The notes beneath the pieces are model-generated. The model had not been told where the DNA came from and made no database searches. It worked only from the letters and a program-made list of their open reading frames with translations. Both the position numbers and the translations under genes were made by a program. From Candidatus Altarchaeales archaeon (GTDB taxonomy: Archaea; Altiarchaeota; Altiarchaeia; IMC4; QMZM01), in contig QMZM01000013.1 of the NCBI GenBank assembly GCA_003663175.1, positions 1-16,349 of the forward strand: a stretch of DNA of 16,349 nucleotides. Direction: 5' to 3'. Below, one piece after another: positions 5,521 through 13,485 of this stretch (the first letter of the stretch is position 1; every line of letters begins with the position of its first letter).

Positions 5521-6984
5521 CTAAACATAACCCTCCCCGCCACCCTTAGATCTCAATGGAACTGCATTATCCTTTTCCATACCCATCCACACACTCCCAT
5601 ACTTCTCTCGAATCTGATGTTCAATTGGCTTGGAGTCTTTAATACTCTCCCTTATATGCCTTCTCTCAATAAATTCGGAGCCCTCTAATTTTGCTAAGTC
5701 CCCCGCGAGCCTTATTAGACCACCCATATCTCTAAGTCTTAGTGTTAGGGCATTCCTCACACCATCAATTTCCAACGCCCTCTTCTTGGCCTCCTTAATA
5801 ATTTCATCAATTGCCCCCCTATCGGCGTGCGGAATCCTTCCATCGATCTCAATTTCCTGAGCAATAAATTGGACAAATTTCTTTCTGTTTTCTTCAGTAT
5901 CTGGCATCGTTGTTTCTAATAGAATTTCATATCCATTTCCGATTATCCTTGATCTAAGTGGCGGCAAAATCCTTCCCAAATCCTTTATGTTGCATGCCCC
6001 AACAAAAATAAAGTCGCATGGAACATCCTTAACCTTTACAGCTGCACCTGCAGAATGTGGATTCCTTCCAACAATTGAGAACTTCTTTTCCTGCATTGCA
6101 GTGAGAATGAAATTTTGTAAATACTCCAATTGTGGCAATTCATCAATAAATAAAACACCTTCATGGGCCTCATGTATCGCTCCGGGGATAACTCTTTTAT
6201 ATGCCGGAATACCGATCTCTGGGTGACTTCCGTATGGGTCATGCCTCACATCTCCGAGCAATTCTGTTTCTGAGGCACCAGTTGCTTGGACGAAGGGAAT
6301 CCTCTCCAGGGGAACAAGAACCTTCATCTGCTTTTTCTCTTTAATTTTCTTTATTCTCTCAATTGCGGATTGGTCAAGGACCCTGATCTTACCATTACCG
6401 GCATTCTGATAGATCAACACAGCTTCAGTGCCGTCATCTCTTATCTTTGTTGTCTTTACTTCCGCCTCCGGTCTCCTAACACCAATCTCAAAGACCTCCG
6501 TTATTATATCACCAAATGGGGATGTCCGCCTATTCCATACGACCCTGCTGTATTTATTACTCCCACATTTTGGGCATATAGATTCATTGGCATTACTTAT
6601 CTCCCCGCACGAAGAACACCTGAAGCCCAATTGTTCTGCGACAAATGATGGAACCTCTTTTGGCGATACGAGAACTCCAGCAACTTGCTGTTCCCTAATT
6701 TCTCTCTCGATCTTGTCCCTTGTAACAATTTCAAGTAGCGGCCTCTCTGGATTCTGTGGATTGTGCAAGACCCTGATCTCCTGAGTAGGTTTCGGTAGAT
6801 TTAATGCCAACGCCTGGGCTATCATACTCTTACCAATTCCCGGGGGACCAACCAAGAGAAGATTTCTCCTCTGTCTTATGGCACTTCTCACCTTTAAAAT
6901 TGCATGCTCTTGACCAATAATCCTATCCAGGGGATTTGTCGGTATCTTAACATCCCTGGTCGTTTCTATCCCATCGAGATACAT
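5521..6984 (-). CDS. LonB-derived AAA+ ATPase with zinc ribbon, no protease domain
   Basis: 487 aa. The AAA+ module matches archaeal LonB closely: IIGQEHA at 22-28, Walker A GPPGIGKS at 46-53, the LLGDVRHDP segment near 242, Walker B VLFIDE at 277-282, TAMQEKKF..VGRNPHS, PVPCDF-type sensor 1 (VPCDFIFVGACN, 321-332), PPLRSRI with the Arg finger, TTMPDTEENR and TLRLRDMGG. LonB normally has two membrane helices between Walker A and B and a C-terminal Ser-Lys S16 protease domain. Here that insertion holds a zinc ribbon (C123, C126, C137, C140) and no hydrophobic helix, and the protein stops about 30 residues after the AAA+ lid in a GGGEGYV tail. It should therefore be a soluble remodelling ATPase rather than a protease. 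The next 120 bp show no protease remnant, so this is not a simple frameshift. Substrate unknown. Confidence 0.9.
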   Translation of the reverse strand: MYLDGIETTRDVKIPTNPLDRIIGQEHAILKVRSAIRQRRNLLLVGPPGIGKSMIAQALALNLPKPTQEIRVLHNPQNPERPLLEIVTRDKIEREIREQQVAGVLVSPKEVPSFVAEQLGFRCSSCGEISNANESICPKCGSNKYSRVVWNRRTSPFGDIITEVFEIGVRRPEAEVKTTKIRDDGTEAVLIYQNAGNGKIRVLDQSAIERIKKIKEKKQMKVLVPLERIPFVQATGASETELLGDVRHDPYGSHPEIGIPAYKRVIPGAIHEAHEGVLFIDELPQLEYLQNFILTAMQEKKFSIVGRNPHSAGAAVKVKDVPCDFIFVGACNIKDLGRILPPLRSRIIGNGYEILLETTMPDTEENRKKFVQFIAQEIEIDGRIPHADRGAIDEIIKEAKKRALEIDGVRNALTLRLRDMGGLIRLAGDLAKLEGSEFIERRHIRESIKDSKPIEHQIREKYGSVWMGMEKDNAVPLRSKGGGEGYV

Positions 6985-7009
6985 TTTTAATTAATATTTT
7001 GTGATTATA

Positions 7010-7020
7010 GGGATATAAAG
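7010..7020. promoter_or_regulatory. Shared divergent TATA element
   Basis: GGATATAAAG (7011-7020) on the plus strand is ~27-36 nt before the Clp1 ATG (7047). Read the other way, CTTTATATCC is ~27-36 nt before the LonB-like ATG (6984). One near-symmetric TATA could serve both genes, both with very short leaders. Confidence 0.5.
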
Positions 7021-7046
7021 GGTAAAAATTATTAATATTTAGAGGA

Positions 7047-7943
7047 ATGAGATTAAGAAGGGGGGAATATATTCTCGTTGAGGGTCCTGCAAGGGTTAGT
7101 GGAAAGATCGATGTCTTTGGTTGCGAGTGTAGAGAAATTGTGGTTAGGGCTGGGAAGGCGTATCCAATTCGTGCAATTGATGATTCCGAGATCGAGATAA
7201 CGCCAAATTCAAGAGTAAGGAAGATAGACGATCCTTTCGTTGAGTGGAGAGAAATCCTAAATTTATGTGAAAACAAGAAGAGAATCATAGTCCTTGGACC
7301 GACAGACTCTGGGAAGACGACACTCGTTCATTTTTTGGCGAATCATCTCCATCCGAGATATGTAATAGATGCAGATATAGGACAGGCAGATATTGGACCG
7401 CCGACAGTCATATCCGTCGGGTTTGTAACAAGACCAGTGAGGGAGCTATCAGAACTGAGACCAATATGGAATTACTTCACCGGAATAGTGAATATAGTTG
7501 ATAATATAGATTCTTATCTCAAGGGTCTAAAGATATCTTCAAAGAAATTTCCAAGGAGTATAATAGACACAACCGGATTTGTAGAAGAGTGGTTCATTAA
7601 TGAGGAATTAGATAGGGTTAAGCCAGACCTCGCGATCTGTATAAATCTAAATCCGAGCATCGATGTCGAGAAGATAACTCTGAGTCCCATAGAGGGTATA
7701 AAGAAGAAGGAGAGGAGTGAAAGAATTTTTCTTAGAAGGTCCGCGTTTCTGAGATACCTCAGGGGCGCAGAATTGAGGGTGATTCCGGATAGTGGATTTA
7801 GAAAGGGACAGATTGTGGGGCTTTTTAAGGGAAAAACATTCAAGGACATAGGATTAGTTAGAGAATTAAATCCAACGAGAATATTAACACATGTAAAGGA
7901 ATTTGATAGGATAAAGAAGGGAAAGACATTTATTAACATCTAA
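7047..7943 (+). CDS. Polynucleotide 5'-hydroxyl kinase, Clp1/Grc3 type
   Basis: 298 aa, a little shorter than characterised archaeal Clp1 (about 360 aa in Pyrococcus, from memory). Predicted to transfer phosphate from ATP to 5'-OH ends of RNA (and DNA) in RNA processing or repair. An N-terminal beta domain (1-75) carries VEGPARVSG and FGCECREIVVRAGKAYPI, typical of Clp1/Grc3. The P-loop GPTDSGKTT is at 84-92, then DADIGQADIGPPT at 108-120 (the D.GQ motif of the family) and IIDTTGFV at 172-179. The C-terminal domain is reduced. The ATG at 7047 has AGAGG 2-6 nt upstream. The next gene begins 11 nt after the stop, so they share a transcript. Confidence 0.9.
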   Translation: MRLRRGEYILVEGPARVSGKIDVFGCECREIVVRAGKAYPIRAIDDSEIEITPNSRVRKIDDPFVEWREILNLCENKKRIIVLGPTDSGKTTLVHFLANHLHPRYVIDADIGQADIGPPTVISVGFVTRPVRELSELRPIWNYFTGIVNIVDNIDSYLKGLKISSKKFPRSIIDTTGFVEEWFINEELDRVKPDLAICINLNPSIDVEKITLSPIEGIKKKERSERIFLRRSAFLRYLRGAELRVIPDSGFRKGQIVGLFKGKTFKDIGLVRELNPTRILTHVKEFDRIKKGKTFINI

Positions 7944-7954
7944 ACTAAATTAAA

Positions 7955-10315
7955 ATGCGGGAAAAATTAAATAAGGGCATATACTTTGGAATATTTCTTC
8001 TCTCGGTTGCAATATTGTCTCTTGAGATAACATTTATAAGAATATTTTCGATATCCCAATATTATCACTTTGCATTTATGATCGTTTCCATAGCATTTCT
8101 CGGTTATGGTGCAAGCGGAGCGTTTCTATCAATCTACAGAGGAATATGGAAATTTGATATAGAAAATCTATTGTCATTTCTCTCCCTTCTTCTCCCACTC
8201 TCAATAATTATTTCACAGATAGTAATAAACTTAATTCCATTCGATACCTACAAGATAGCATGGGATAAAACCCAATTTTTCTATATAGGAATCTACTATG
8301 TTGTGCTGGCTTTGCCCTTCTTCATCTCTGGAATGTGTATCGCCATAATCCTTAAGAAATTCTCACACGAAATAGCGAGGGTATACTTCTTCAATCTCCT
8401 CGGTTCTGGAATTGGGTGCTTACTGCCAATGGTATCGTTTCCATTACTCGGAGACTCCGGAACAATCATAGCAATATCAATAATAGCATACGCCTCATTC
8501 ATTTCATTCTCAAGGAATACGGGGATATTTAGATTTTCAATCATATCATTAATCCCTTTCATTCTTTTCGTATCACTTCTGAATCCATTTCTCGGCGTCA
8601 AATTCTCTCAATATAAGGATATAAATATCGCATTATCCCAAAAGGGATCAAGGATTCTGAGAACGGAGTGGAATTCAATCTCTCGGGTCGATTTAGTTGA
8701 TTCACCTCTTCTTAGATTTGCCCCCGGATTAAGTTATAAATTTAGAGGGGAGATTCCAAAACAGATCGGTGTTATGGTTGATGGAAACTCATTGGGAGCG
8801 ATAACCCTTTACAATTCCTTAGATAAATTAGAATTTACAACACATCTCCCACAAGCAATTGCTTATCATCTCTTAAAGAGACCGAGAGTCCTTGTGATTG
8901 GACTTAATGGCGACTTGGAGATTCTCACAGCACTCTATCATGGAGCGGAGTCAATCACCTTTATAGAACCAAATCCCGCAGTAGTTAATTCAAATGAAAT
9001 AATAAGGAATCTAAGTAGAGAAGGGAAGATTACGGCGAGGATAGATGATGTGAGGAGTTATCTAGGTAAAAGCGGAGAGAGATTTGACATAATAATAATA
9101 TCTCAAAAAGACAACCTGATTCATAGCTCCCTTGGTTTATACAGCATGTCCGAAGATTATCTATTCACAAGAGAGGCATTTCGAGAGTATTACGAACATT
9201 TATCAGATAATGGAATTCTGTTGATTACAAAATGGCTCCAAAATCCACCACGAGAGGATATAAGGACAATCTCCCTGGCAATAGATTCCATTGATGGAGA
9301 TGCGAGAGATAAAATAATTGTGATGAGAAGTTATGTGACAATGACAATAATGATAAAGAAAAATAAATTTACAGAGCGAGAAATTCGTACGGTAATAAAT
9401 TTCTGCAATGAAATGCTTTATGATATGGTCTATTTTCCAGGAATTAATGAATCTTATGTAAATATCTATAATAAGTTCCCAGAACCCCTCTATTATAGAC
9501 TTACCCAAGACCTGTTTGAGAGTAGAGATAAGGTATATGGGAATTATTTATTTGACATATCCCCAACAACGGACGATAGGCCATTCTTCCATCACTACAT
9601 TAAGTTAGATAAGATAACCCACCTGTATGAGAGCATTGGTAAAAAGCCGGAGATATTCCTTCAGGGCGGATTTTTATCATTCATAATCCTAATCCAAGCA
9701 ATTATACTTAGCATAATATTAATCCTATTGCCAGTATTTTCCATTAAAAAGGGAAGGAATTTCAACATAATAATTTATTTCTCACTCATCGGAATTGGGT
9801 TCATGTTTATTGAGGTCCCATTAATCCAGAAATTTATCCTATTCCTGGGGCAACCACTCTATTCGGTCTCGATAGTGATAGCATCACTACTTGTATTCTC
9901 TGGGATTGGAAGCTATTTATCAAGGAAATTTAAGCCAAATAAATTGATTCATATTTTATTAATTCTAAGCACCATGGCGATCCTCTATCCCTTATTTCTT
10001 CCGAGAATCTTCTCCTCGCTCCTTGCACTTGATATCCAACTCAGAATTCTAAGTTCTATAATCCTCTTAGCACCAATTTCTCTACTAATGGGGATTCCAT
10101 TTCCACTTGGAATAAGAATTACGAAGGATATAAATAACGATCTAATAATGTGGGCGTTCTGTGCAAATGCGTGCTCCTCAGTTATAGCACCAGTCTTGGC
10201 GGTACTTATAGCAATGTCCCATGGCTTTTCTTCGGTCATCGGGTTGGCGTCTCTATCATATATACTCTCATTGGTCTTTATGTTTAGAATTATCAGCCAT
10301 CACTCCTCTTCATAG
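7955..10315 (+). CDS. Spermidine-synthase-like methyl/aminopropyltransferase domain in a 14-helix membrane protein
   Basis: 786 aa. About seven N-terminal helices (~8-213), a soluble Rossmann domain of the spermidine-synthase type (~215-560), then about seven C-terminal helices (~570-780). Family signatures: SLEITFIRIFS and YYHFAFMIVS near the start; RVLVIGLNGDLEILTALYHGA at ~310-330; FIEPNPAVV; DDVRSYL; FIEVPLIQKFILFLGQPLYS; and CANACSSVIAPVLAV near the end. The nucleotide-binding loop is GLNGD where polyamine synthases and most relatives have a G.GGG-like loop, so spermidine synthesis is doubtful. The family is usually annotated as a fused transporter/spermidine synthase of unknown substrate. 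It overlaps the convergent pcm gene by 23 bp. Confidence 0.82.
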   Translation: MREKLNKGIYFGIFLLSVAILSLEITFIRIFSISQYYHFAFMIVSIAFLGYGASGAFLSIYRGIWKFDIENLLSFLSLLLPLSIIISQIVINLIPFDTYKIAWDKTQFFYIGIYYVVLALPFFISGMCIAIILKKFSHEIARVYFFNLLGSGIGCLLPMVSFPLLGDSGTIIAISIIAYASFISFSRNTGIFRFSIISLIPFILFVSLLNPFLGVKFSQYKDINIALSQKGSRILRTEWNSISRVDLVDSPLLRFAPGLSYKFRGEIPKQIGVMVDGNSLGAITLYNSLDKLEFTTHLPQAIAYHLLKRPRVLVIGLNGDLEILTALYHGAESITFIEPNPAVVNSNEIIRNLSREGKITARIDDVRSYLGKSGERFDIIIISQKDNLIHSSLGLYSMSEDYLFTREAFREYYEHLSDNGILLITKWLQNPPREDIRTISLAIDSIDGDARDKIIVMRSYVTMTIMIKKNKFTEREIRTVINFCNEMLYDMVYFPGINESYVNIYNKFPEPLYYRLTQDLFESRDKVYGNYLFDISPTTDDRPFFHHYIKLDKITHLYESIGKKPEIFLQGGFLSFIILIQAIILSIILILLPVFSIKKGRNFNIIIYFSLIGIGFMFIEVPLIQKFILFLGQPLYSVSIVIASLLVFSGIGSYLSRKFKPNKLIHILLILSTMAILYPLFLPRIFSSLLALDIQLRILSSIILLAPISLLMGIPFPLGIRITKDINNDLIMWAFCANACSSVIAPVLAVLIAMSHGFSSVIGLASLSYILSLVFMFRIISHHSSS

Positions 10316-11039
10316 CCTCCCCGAGCATGGGGACAAATCTAACAGAGGTTATGTATTCTGTTCTCAGGGTATTATTGATCTTCTTAATCAATGTCAGGGT
10401 TTGATAGTATCTAACGCTCCCCAACGGAATGATTAGTCTTCCATTCTCTTTCAGTTGCTCTATCAATGCTGGTGGTACATGGTCTACTGCGCATGTAACA
10501 ATAATCGCATCATATGGAGCATTTTCTTCCCATCCAAAGTAGCCATCCCCAGCCTTTATATTGACATCATACCCCAACGATTTTAAAGTTTCATTTGCCC
10601 TTATTGCCAACGGCTCAATGATCTCCACGGAATATACCTCTTTAGATAATTCTGCCAAGACCGCCGCCTGATAACCCGAGCCAGTTCCAATCTCCAAAAC
10701 CTTTTCAGAGCCATTCAATTCCAATGCCTGGGTCATTAATGCCACTATATACGGCTGGGATATCGTTTGTCCATAGCCAATTGGCAATGGATGGTCGGCA
10801 TATGCCTCGTTTTCTAATTCCTTGGGAACAAATTTATGTCTCGGAATTCTTAGCATAGCGCTCAATACCCTTTCATCTGTAATATCCCTTCCCTTCAGAT
10901 CTCGTTCAACCATGAGCCTCCTCTTCTCATAGAATCTATCTACCTCTCGAATTTCAAACATGCTCTCTTCTTTTACTCCATTTTCTATGCATACTGAGAG
11001 CAGCAGGATCGGGATAATAAGCATGAGACCCTTCATCAT
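10293..11039 (-). CDS. pcm: Protein-L-isoaspartate O-methyltransferase, apparently exported
   Basis: 248 aa from the ATG at 11039, which shares ATGA with the dnaG stop (4-nt overlap). Repairs L-isoaspartyl residues by SAM-dependent methylation. The catalytic part starts near residue 27: RRLMVE.DLKGRDITDERVL, IPRHKFVP at 65-72, GYGQTISQPYIVA at 88-100, SAM motif I LEIGTGSGYQ at 115-124, and CAVDHVPPALIEQLKENGRLIIPLG. Classical cytosolic Pcm begins about there. The extra N-terminus, MMKGLMLIIPILLLSVCIEN, reads as a signal peptide with a lipobox-like LLSVC (C17). An internal start at 10961 (MFEIRE) would give a normal 222-aa cytosolic enzyme; I favour the longer form because of the stop/start coupling and the clear hydrophobic leader. 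Confidence 0.93.
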   Translation of the reverse strand: MMKGLMLIIPILLLSVCIENGVKEESMFEIREVDRFYEKRRLMVERDLKGRDITDERVLSAMLRIPRHKFVPKELENEAYADHPLPIGYGQTISQPYIVALMTQALELNGSEKVLEIGTGSGYQAAVLAELSKEVYSVEIIEPLAIRANETLKSLGYDVNIKAGDGYFGWEENAPYDAIIVTCAVDHVPPALIEQLKENGRLIIPLGSVRYYQTLTLIKKINNTLRTEYITSVRFVPMLGEAMKRSDG

Positions 11040-12178
11040 CCCTTTTCTATAAGCACAGTAACATTCTTCGTGTCCGATACGGCAGATTTATTAACGCCAA
11101 CCACATACTTTACTTTACTTTCAGATGCGGCATCTATCAATCTTTGAGTGACAACGCCATCAAATACAATACAATAAGGCTGAACATCCTTGAGGCTATC
11201 TATCAAATCCTTGATCTCTATCTCTGTGATCAATTCCAAATTCTCATCATATAGCCTTGCAATCAATTTACCCTTGACATCCTTTAATAGATTTAATAAT
11301 CTCTTGTTATTTTCTTTTGTCCTTGCCTTTTCCTTCACACCACCAACGGATTTTGATTCGTAGCCCCTTACCTGGCTTAATGGAATTTTTCTTCGAAGCG
11401 ATAGTATGATTTCCTTCTTGCTAAGCTCCTCGACCTCCTTTCCCTTCGGCGCCCTGGCAACAAAGTCAATATTGGCAACCTGTGTTAATTCTCTCAATAT
11501 TATGTCTCCACCCCTGTCCCCATCCAAGAATGCAATGGTTGTTTTTTCTTTACTTAACTCAACTATCTGCTTTGGAATGTTTGTTCCTCCAATCGCAATG
11601 ACATTCCTCACCCCGGCCTTAAGCATATTAACAACATCGGCTCTACCCTCAACAAGAATCACGGACTCCGCACTCTCAACTCCAGGGCCGGCGGGCAATC
11701 CCTTGTATGTTGTTATCCCCTCCAATTGAACCGCCTTTCTAACCTCTTCAGATAATTCCTCACTCTCTGGGATTTCTTCCTCTATCAATTTCTTCAGAAG
11801 CGTTTTTGCCCTTTCAACAACAAATTTTCTCTTTGCAGACCTAGCATCTTCGATCTCGGTGACAGTTATCTTTGCGTTACATGGGCCCACCCTATCAACC
11901 GTCTCGATAGCGGCAGCAATTATCGACGTCTCGACCATATCAAGGCTTGATGGAATAAGTATCGTCCCAGTTGATTTTCCAGCATTTGCCTTAATATCGA
12001 CCACAATTCTTCCAATTCTACCCGTTTTCTGCAATTCTCTAAGTTCCAATTCCTCTCCCAATAATCCCTCCGTTTGTCCAAATATTGCCCCAACGACATC
12101 TGGTTTATCAACCACGCCATCAATTGCGATTTCTGCATATATGTTGTATTTAATTGTATCCGCGGGAACCTTTGCCAT
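11036..12178 (-). CDS. dnaG: Archaeal DnaG primase-like protein (exosome-associated)
   Basis: 380 aa from the ATG at 12178, which has GAGGTGAT (close to the ideal anti-16S match) ending 4 nt before it; the in-frame start 30 nt upstream has no such support. Archaeal DnaG contains a TOPRIM domain and in characterised archaea is a core subunit of the RNA exosome, with limited primase activity. Seen: N-terminal MAKVPADTIKYNIYAEI and IFGQTEGLLG, TTYKGLPAGPG at ~156-166, TOPRIM ILVEGRADV with E177, and AFLDGDRGG with D219 and D221. The C-terminal domain ends with YVVGVNKSAVSDTKNVTVLIEKG-like sequence. First gene of a pair with pcm. The upstream region carries its own TATA candidate after the purP terminator, so it is probably a separate transcript. 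Confidence 0.95.
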   Translation of the reverse strand: MAKVPADTIKYNIYAEIAIDGVVDKPDVVGAIFGQTEGLLGEELELRELQKTGRIGRIVVDIKANAGKSTGTILIPSSLDMVETSIIAAAIETVDRVGPCNAKITVTEIEDARSAKRKFVVERAKTLLKKLIEEEIPESEELSEEVRKAVQLEGITTYKGLPAGPGVESAESVILVEGRADVVNMLKAGVRNVIAIGGTNIPKQIVELSKEKTTIAFLDGDRGGDIILRELTQVANIDFVARAPKGKEVEELSKKEIILSLRRKIPLSQVRGYESKSVGGVKEKARTKENNKRLLNLLKDVKGKLIARLYDENLELITEIEIKDLIDSLKDVQPYCIVFDGVVTQRLIDAASESKVKYVVGVNKSAVSDTKNVTVLIEKG

Positions 12179-12202
12179 CTCAATCACCTCAACAACAAAT
12201 AA

Positions 12203-12230
12203 TCTCAAGATAAAGGTCTCAAGATAAAGG
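12203..12230 (-). repeat. 14-bp tandem duplication in the dnaG leader
   Basis: TCTCAAGATAAAGG occurs twice head to tail (12203-12216 and 12217-12230). On the dnaG strand this is CCTTTATCTTGAGA twice, 24-51 nt before the start codon and just upstream of the Shine-Dalgarno region. Confidence 0.8.
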
Positions 12231-12348
12231 ATGAGGTCAGATTATATCACACGAGGTCAAGAAATAGCCCACACTCTTTAAATTTATAAATCCTATTGTG
12301 TGGTATATAGGCTAAATTCTTGACTGATGAGTGTGATATAATCCTCAT
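12231..12348. repeat. 118-bp imperfect inverted repeat between purP and dnaG
   Basis: The arms pair in four blocks: ATGAGG (12231-12236) with CCTCAT (12343-12348); ATTATATCACAC (12241-12252) with GTGTGATATAAT (12331-12342); GTCAAGAA (12256-12263) with TTCTTGAC (12317-12324); TAGCC and CACAC (12265-12274) with GTGTG and GGCTA (12298-12302, 12310-12314). About 36 bp in all, around a 23-nt AT-rich loop containing TTTAAATTTATAAATC. It could be a structured RNA, a DNA operator around the dnaG promoter, or a mobile-element remnant. Confidence 0.75.
12280..12292 (-). promoter_or_regulatory. Possible dnaG promoter (TATA box)
   Basis: On the minus strand GATTTATAAATTT would place a start site near 12260, giving an ~80-nt leader before the dnaG ATG, compatible with the strong Shine-Dalgarno there. 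It lies in the loop of the inverted repeat. Confidence 0.35.
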
Positions 12349-12390
12349 ACCAATTTTTATTTCTATTTAATATCAAAAATATTATCGATT

Positions 12391-12405
12391 TAAAAAATAA
12401 AAAAT
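12391..12405 (-). terminator. Oligo-T terminator after purP
   Basis: Immediately past the purP stop codon (12410-12412) the minus strand reads GATTTTTTATTTTTTA, two six-T tracts, a good archaeal intrinsic terminator. Confidence 0.6.
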
Positions 12406-12409
12406 CAAA

Positions 12410-13483
12410 TTAGTATATTATCTCATCAAGTCTCTGGCTTTTAATTGCGATTCTGATGTCTCTGCATATCCTCCTCCCCATACTCATTGGTTCATTATAG
12501 ATAAGGCTCGAGTAGGGAGACCCATTTATAAAGAGATTCGTTCCAGCAACAATCCTCGCAGAGATTTCAAAGCAGACAAATTCAAGGTCATCAGTTAACA
12601 CGAGTTCAACACAAAACGGACCTATCAATCCAGGCCTAAATAATTTCTTAGATGAATTAATGAGATTTCTTGCAATCTCCATCAATTCTGGCAATAGAGA
12701 CTCCCTCATCACAACGGGAATATTTCCGGTTATGACATAAGATGGCTCAATTTGTATTTCATTTTGAATAACAGCCGGAATTCTTGAAATGCCATCCACA
12801 TTTGATTCGTATCTTATATCCATACCGAGCAGTTCAACCCTATCATCCAGTGCCGAGTAGAAGAAGTGAGGATAGAACCTCGTTCCTATGACATACTCCT
12901 GAATTGTATATCTCTCCTTGATCTCCTTTGGGAGATTTATCTTCCCAATCTTTTCATAGAACTCGTCCTCATTCTTAACGATGAAGTAATTCCCACCACC
13001 CCTTGCCCCCGGGAATTTGACAATGGCAATAGAATCGATCTCATCCGGGGATTTAAATTCTCTCGGCACCCTTAACTTAGATTTCTCAAACCATTCCCTC
13101 TCCTTTTTCCTGTCGGATTCCCATTCGAGGACTAGTCTATTCCCATGCATTGGGACCTTGAGTTTATCTATTATATTCTTAGAGCCAACATACTCAACAA
13201 ATGAGCCGTGTGGGATTAAAATTGAATTTCTCTCTATCAACATGTCTTGAATTTCCTCATCGAGAATTTCCTCATACGAATTTATTCTCATAACATCATC
13301 GACTATATCAAATTGATTATAGAATTTCTCAGATTTTTGAACACATAACAGCAGATTGGAGAAATTCTCATCTCTAGCACCCTTGGCAATCTGAAGTGCA
13401 GTATGAGAGCCAATTGTACATATCACTATCTTCTCCTTATCGTAATCATTTAGAATCTCCTCGATATCCTTCTTTAATATCAT
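12410..13483 (-). CDS. purP: FAICAR synthetase (formate-dependent AICAR formylation)
   Basis: 357 aa, same length as the characterised Methanocaldococcus enzyme. PurP is an ATP-grasp enzyme that makes FAICAR from AICAR, formate and ATP in archaeal purine synthesis, replacing the PurH transformylase. Strong family signatures: ICTIGSHTALQIAKGA at 21-36, ILIPHGSFVEYVG at 88-100, PMHGNRLVLEWES, the ATP-grasp loop VKFPGARGGGNYF at 155-167, YVIGTRFYPHFFYS, VELLGMDIRYESN, YVITGNIPVVMRESLLPE, and FRPGLIGPFC. Near the end ISARIVAGTN has V-A where the better-known enzymes have D/G-G; probably tolerated. It begins 2 nt after the upstream paralogue's stop codon, so the two are cotranscribed. Confidence 0.93.
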   Translation of the reverse strand: MILKKDIEEILNDYDKEKIVICTIGSHTALQIAKGARDENFSNLLLCVQKSEKFYNQFDIVDDVMRINSYEEILDEEIQDMLIERNSILIPHGSFVEYVGSKNIIDKLKVPMHGNRLVLEWESDRKKEREWFEKSKLRVPREFKSPDEIDSIAIVKFPGARGGGNYFIVKNEDEFYEKIGKINLPKEIKERYTIQEYVIGTRFYPHFFYSALDDRVELLGMDIRYESNVDGISRIPAVIQNEIQIEPSYVITGNIPVVMRESLLPELMEIARNLINSSKKLFRPGLIGPFCVELVLTDDLEFVCFEISARIVAGTNLFINGSPYSSLIYNEPMSMGRRICRDIRIAIKSQRLDEIIY

Positions 13484-13485
13484 TT

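Noticed and set aside
12324..12330. Box C of a C/D guide RNA (CTGATGA)
   Set aside because: The first base does not fit RTGATGA, no properly spaced D, C' and D' boxes follow, and the stretch falls inside the inverted repeat.
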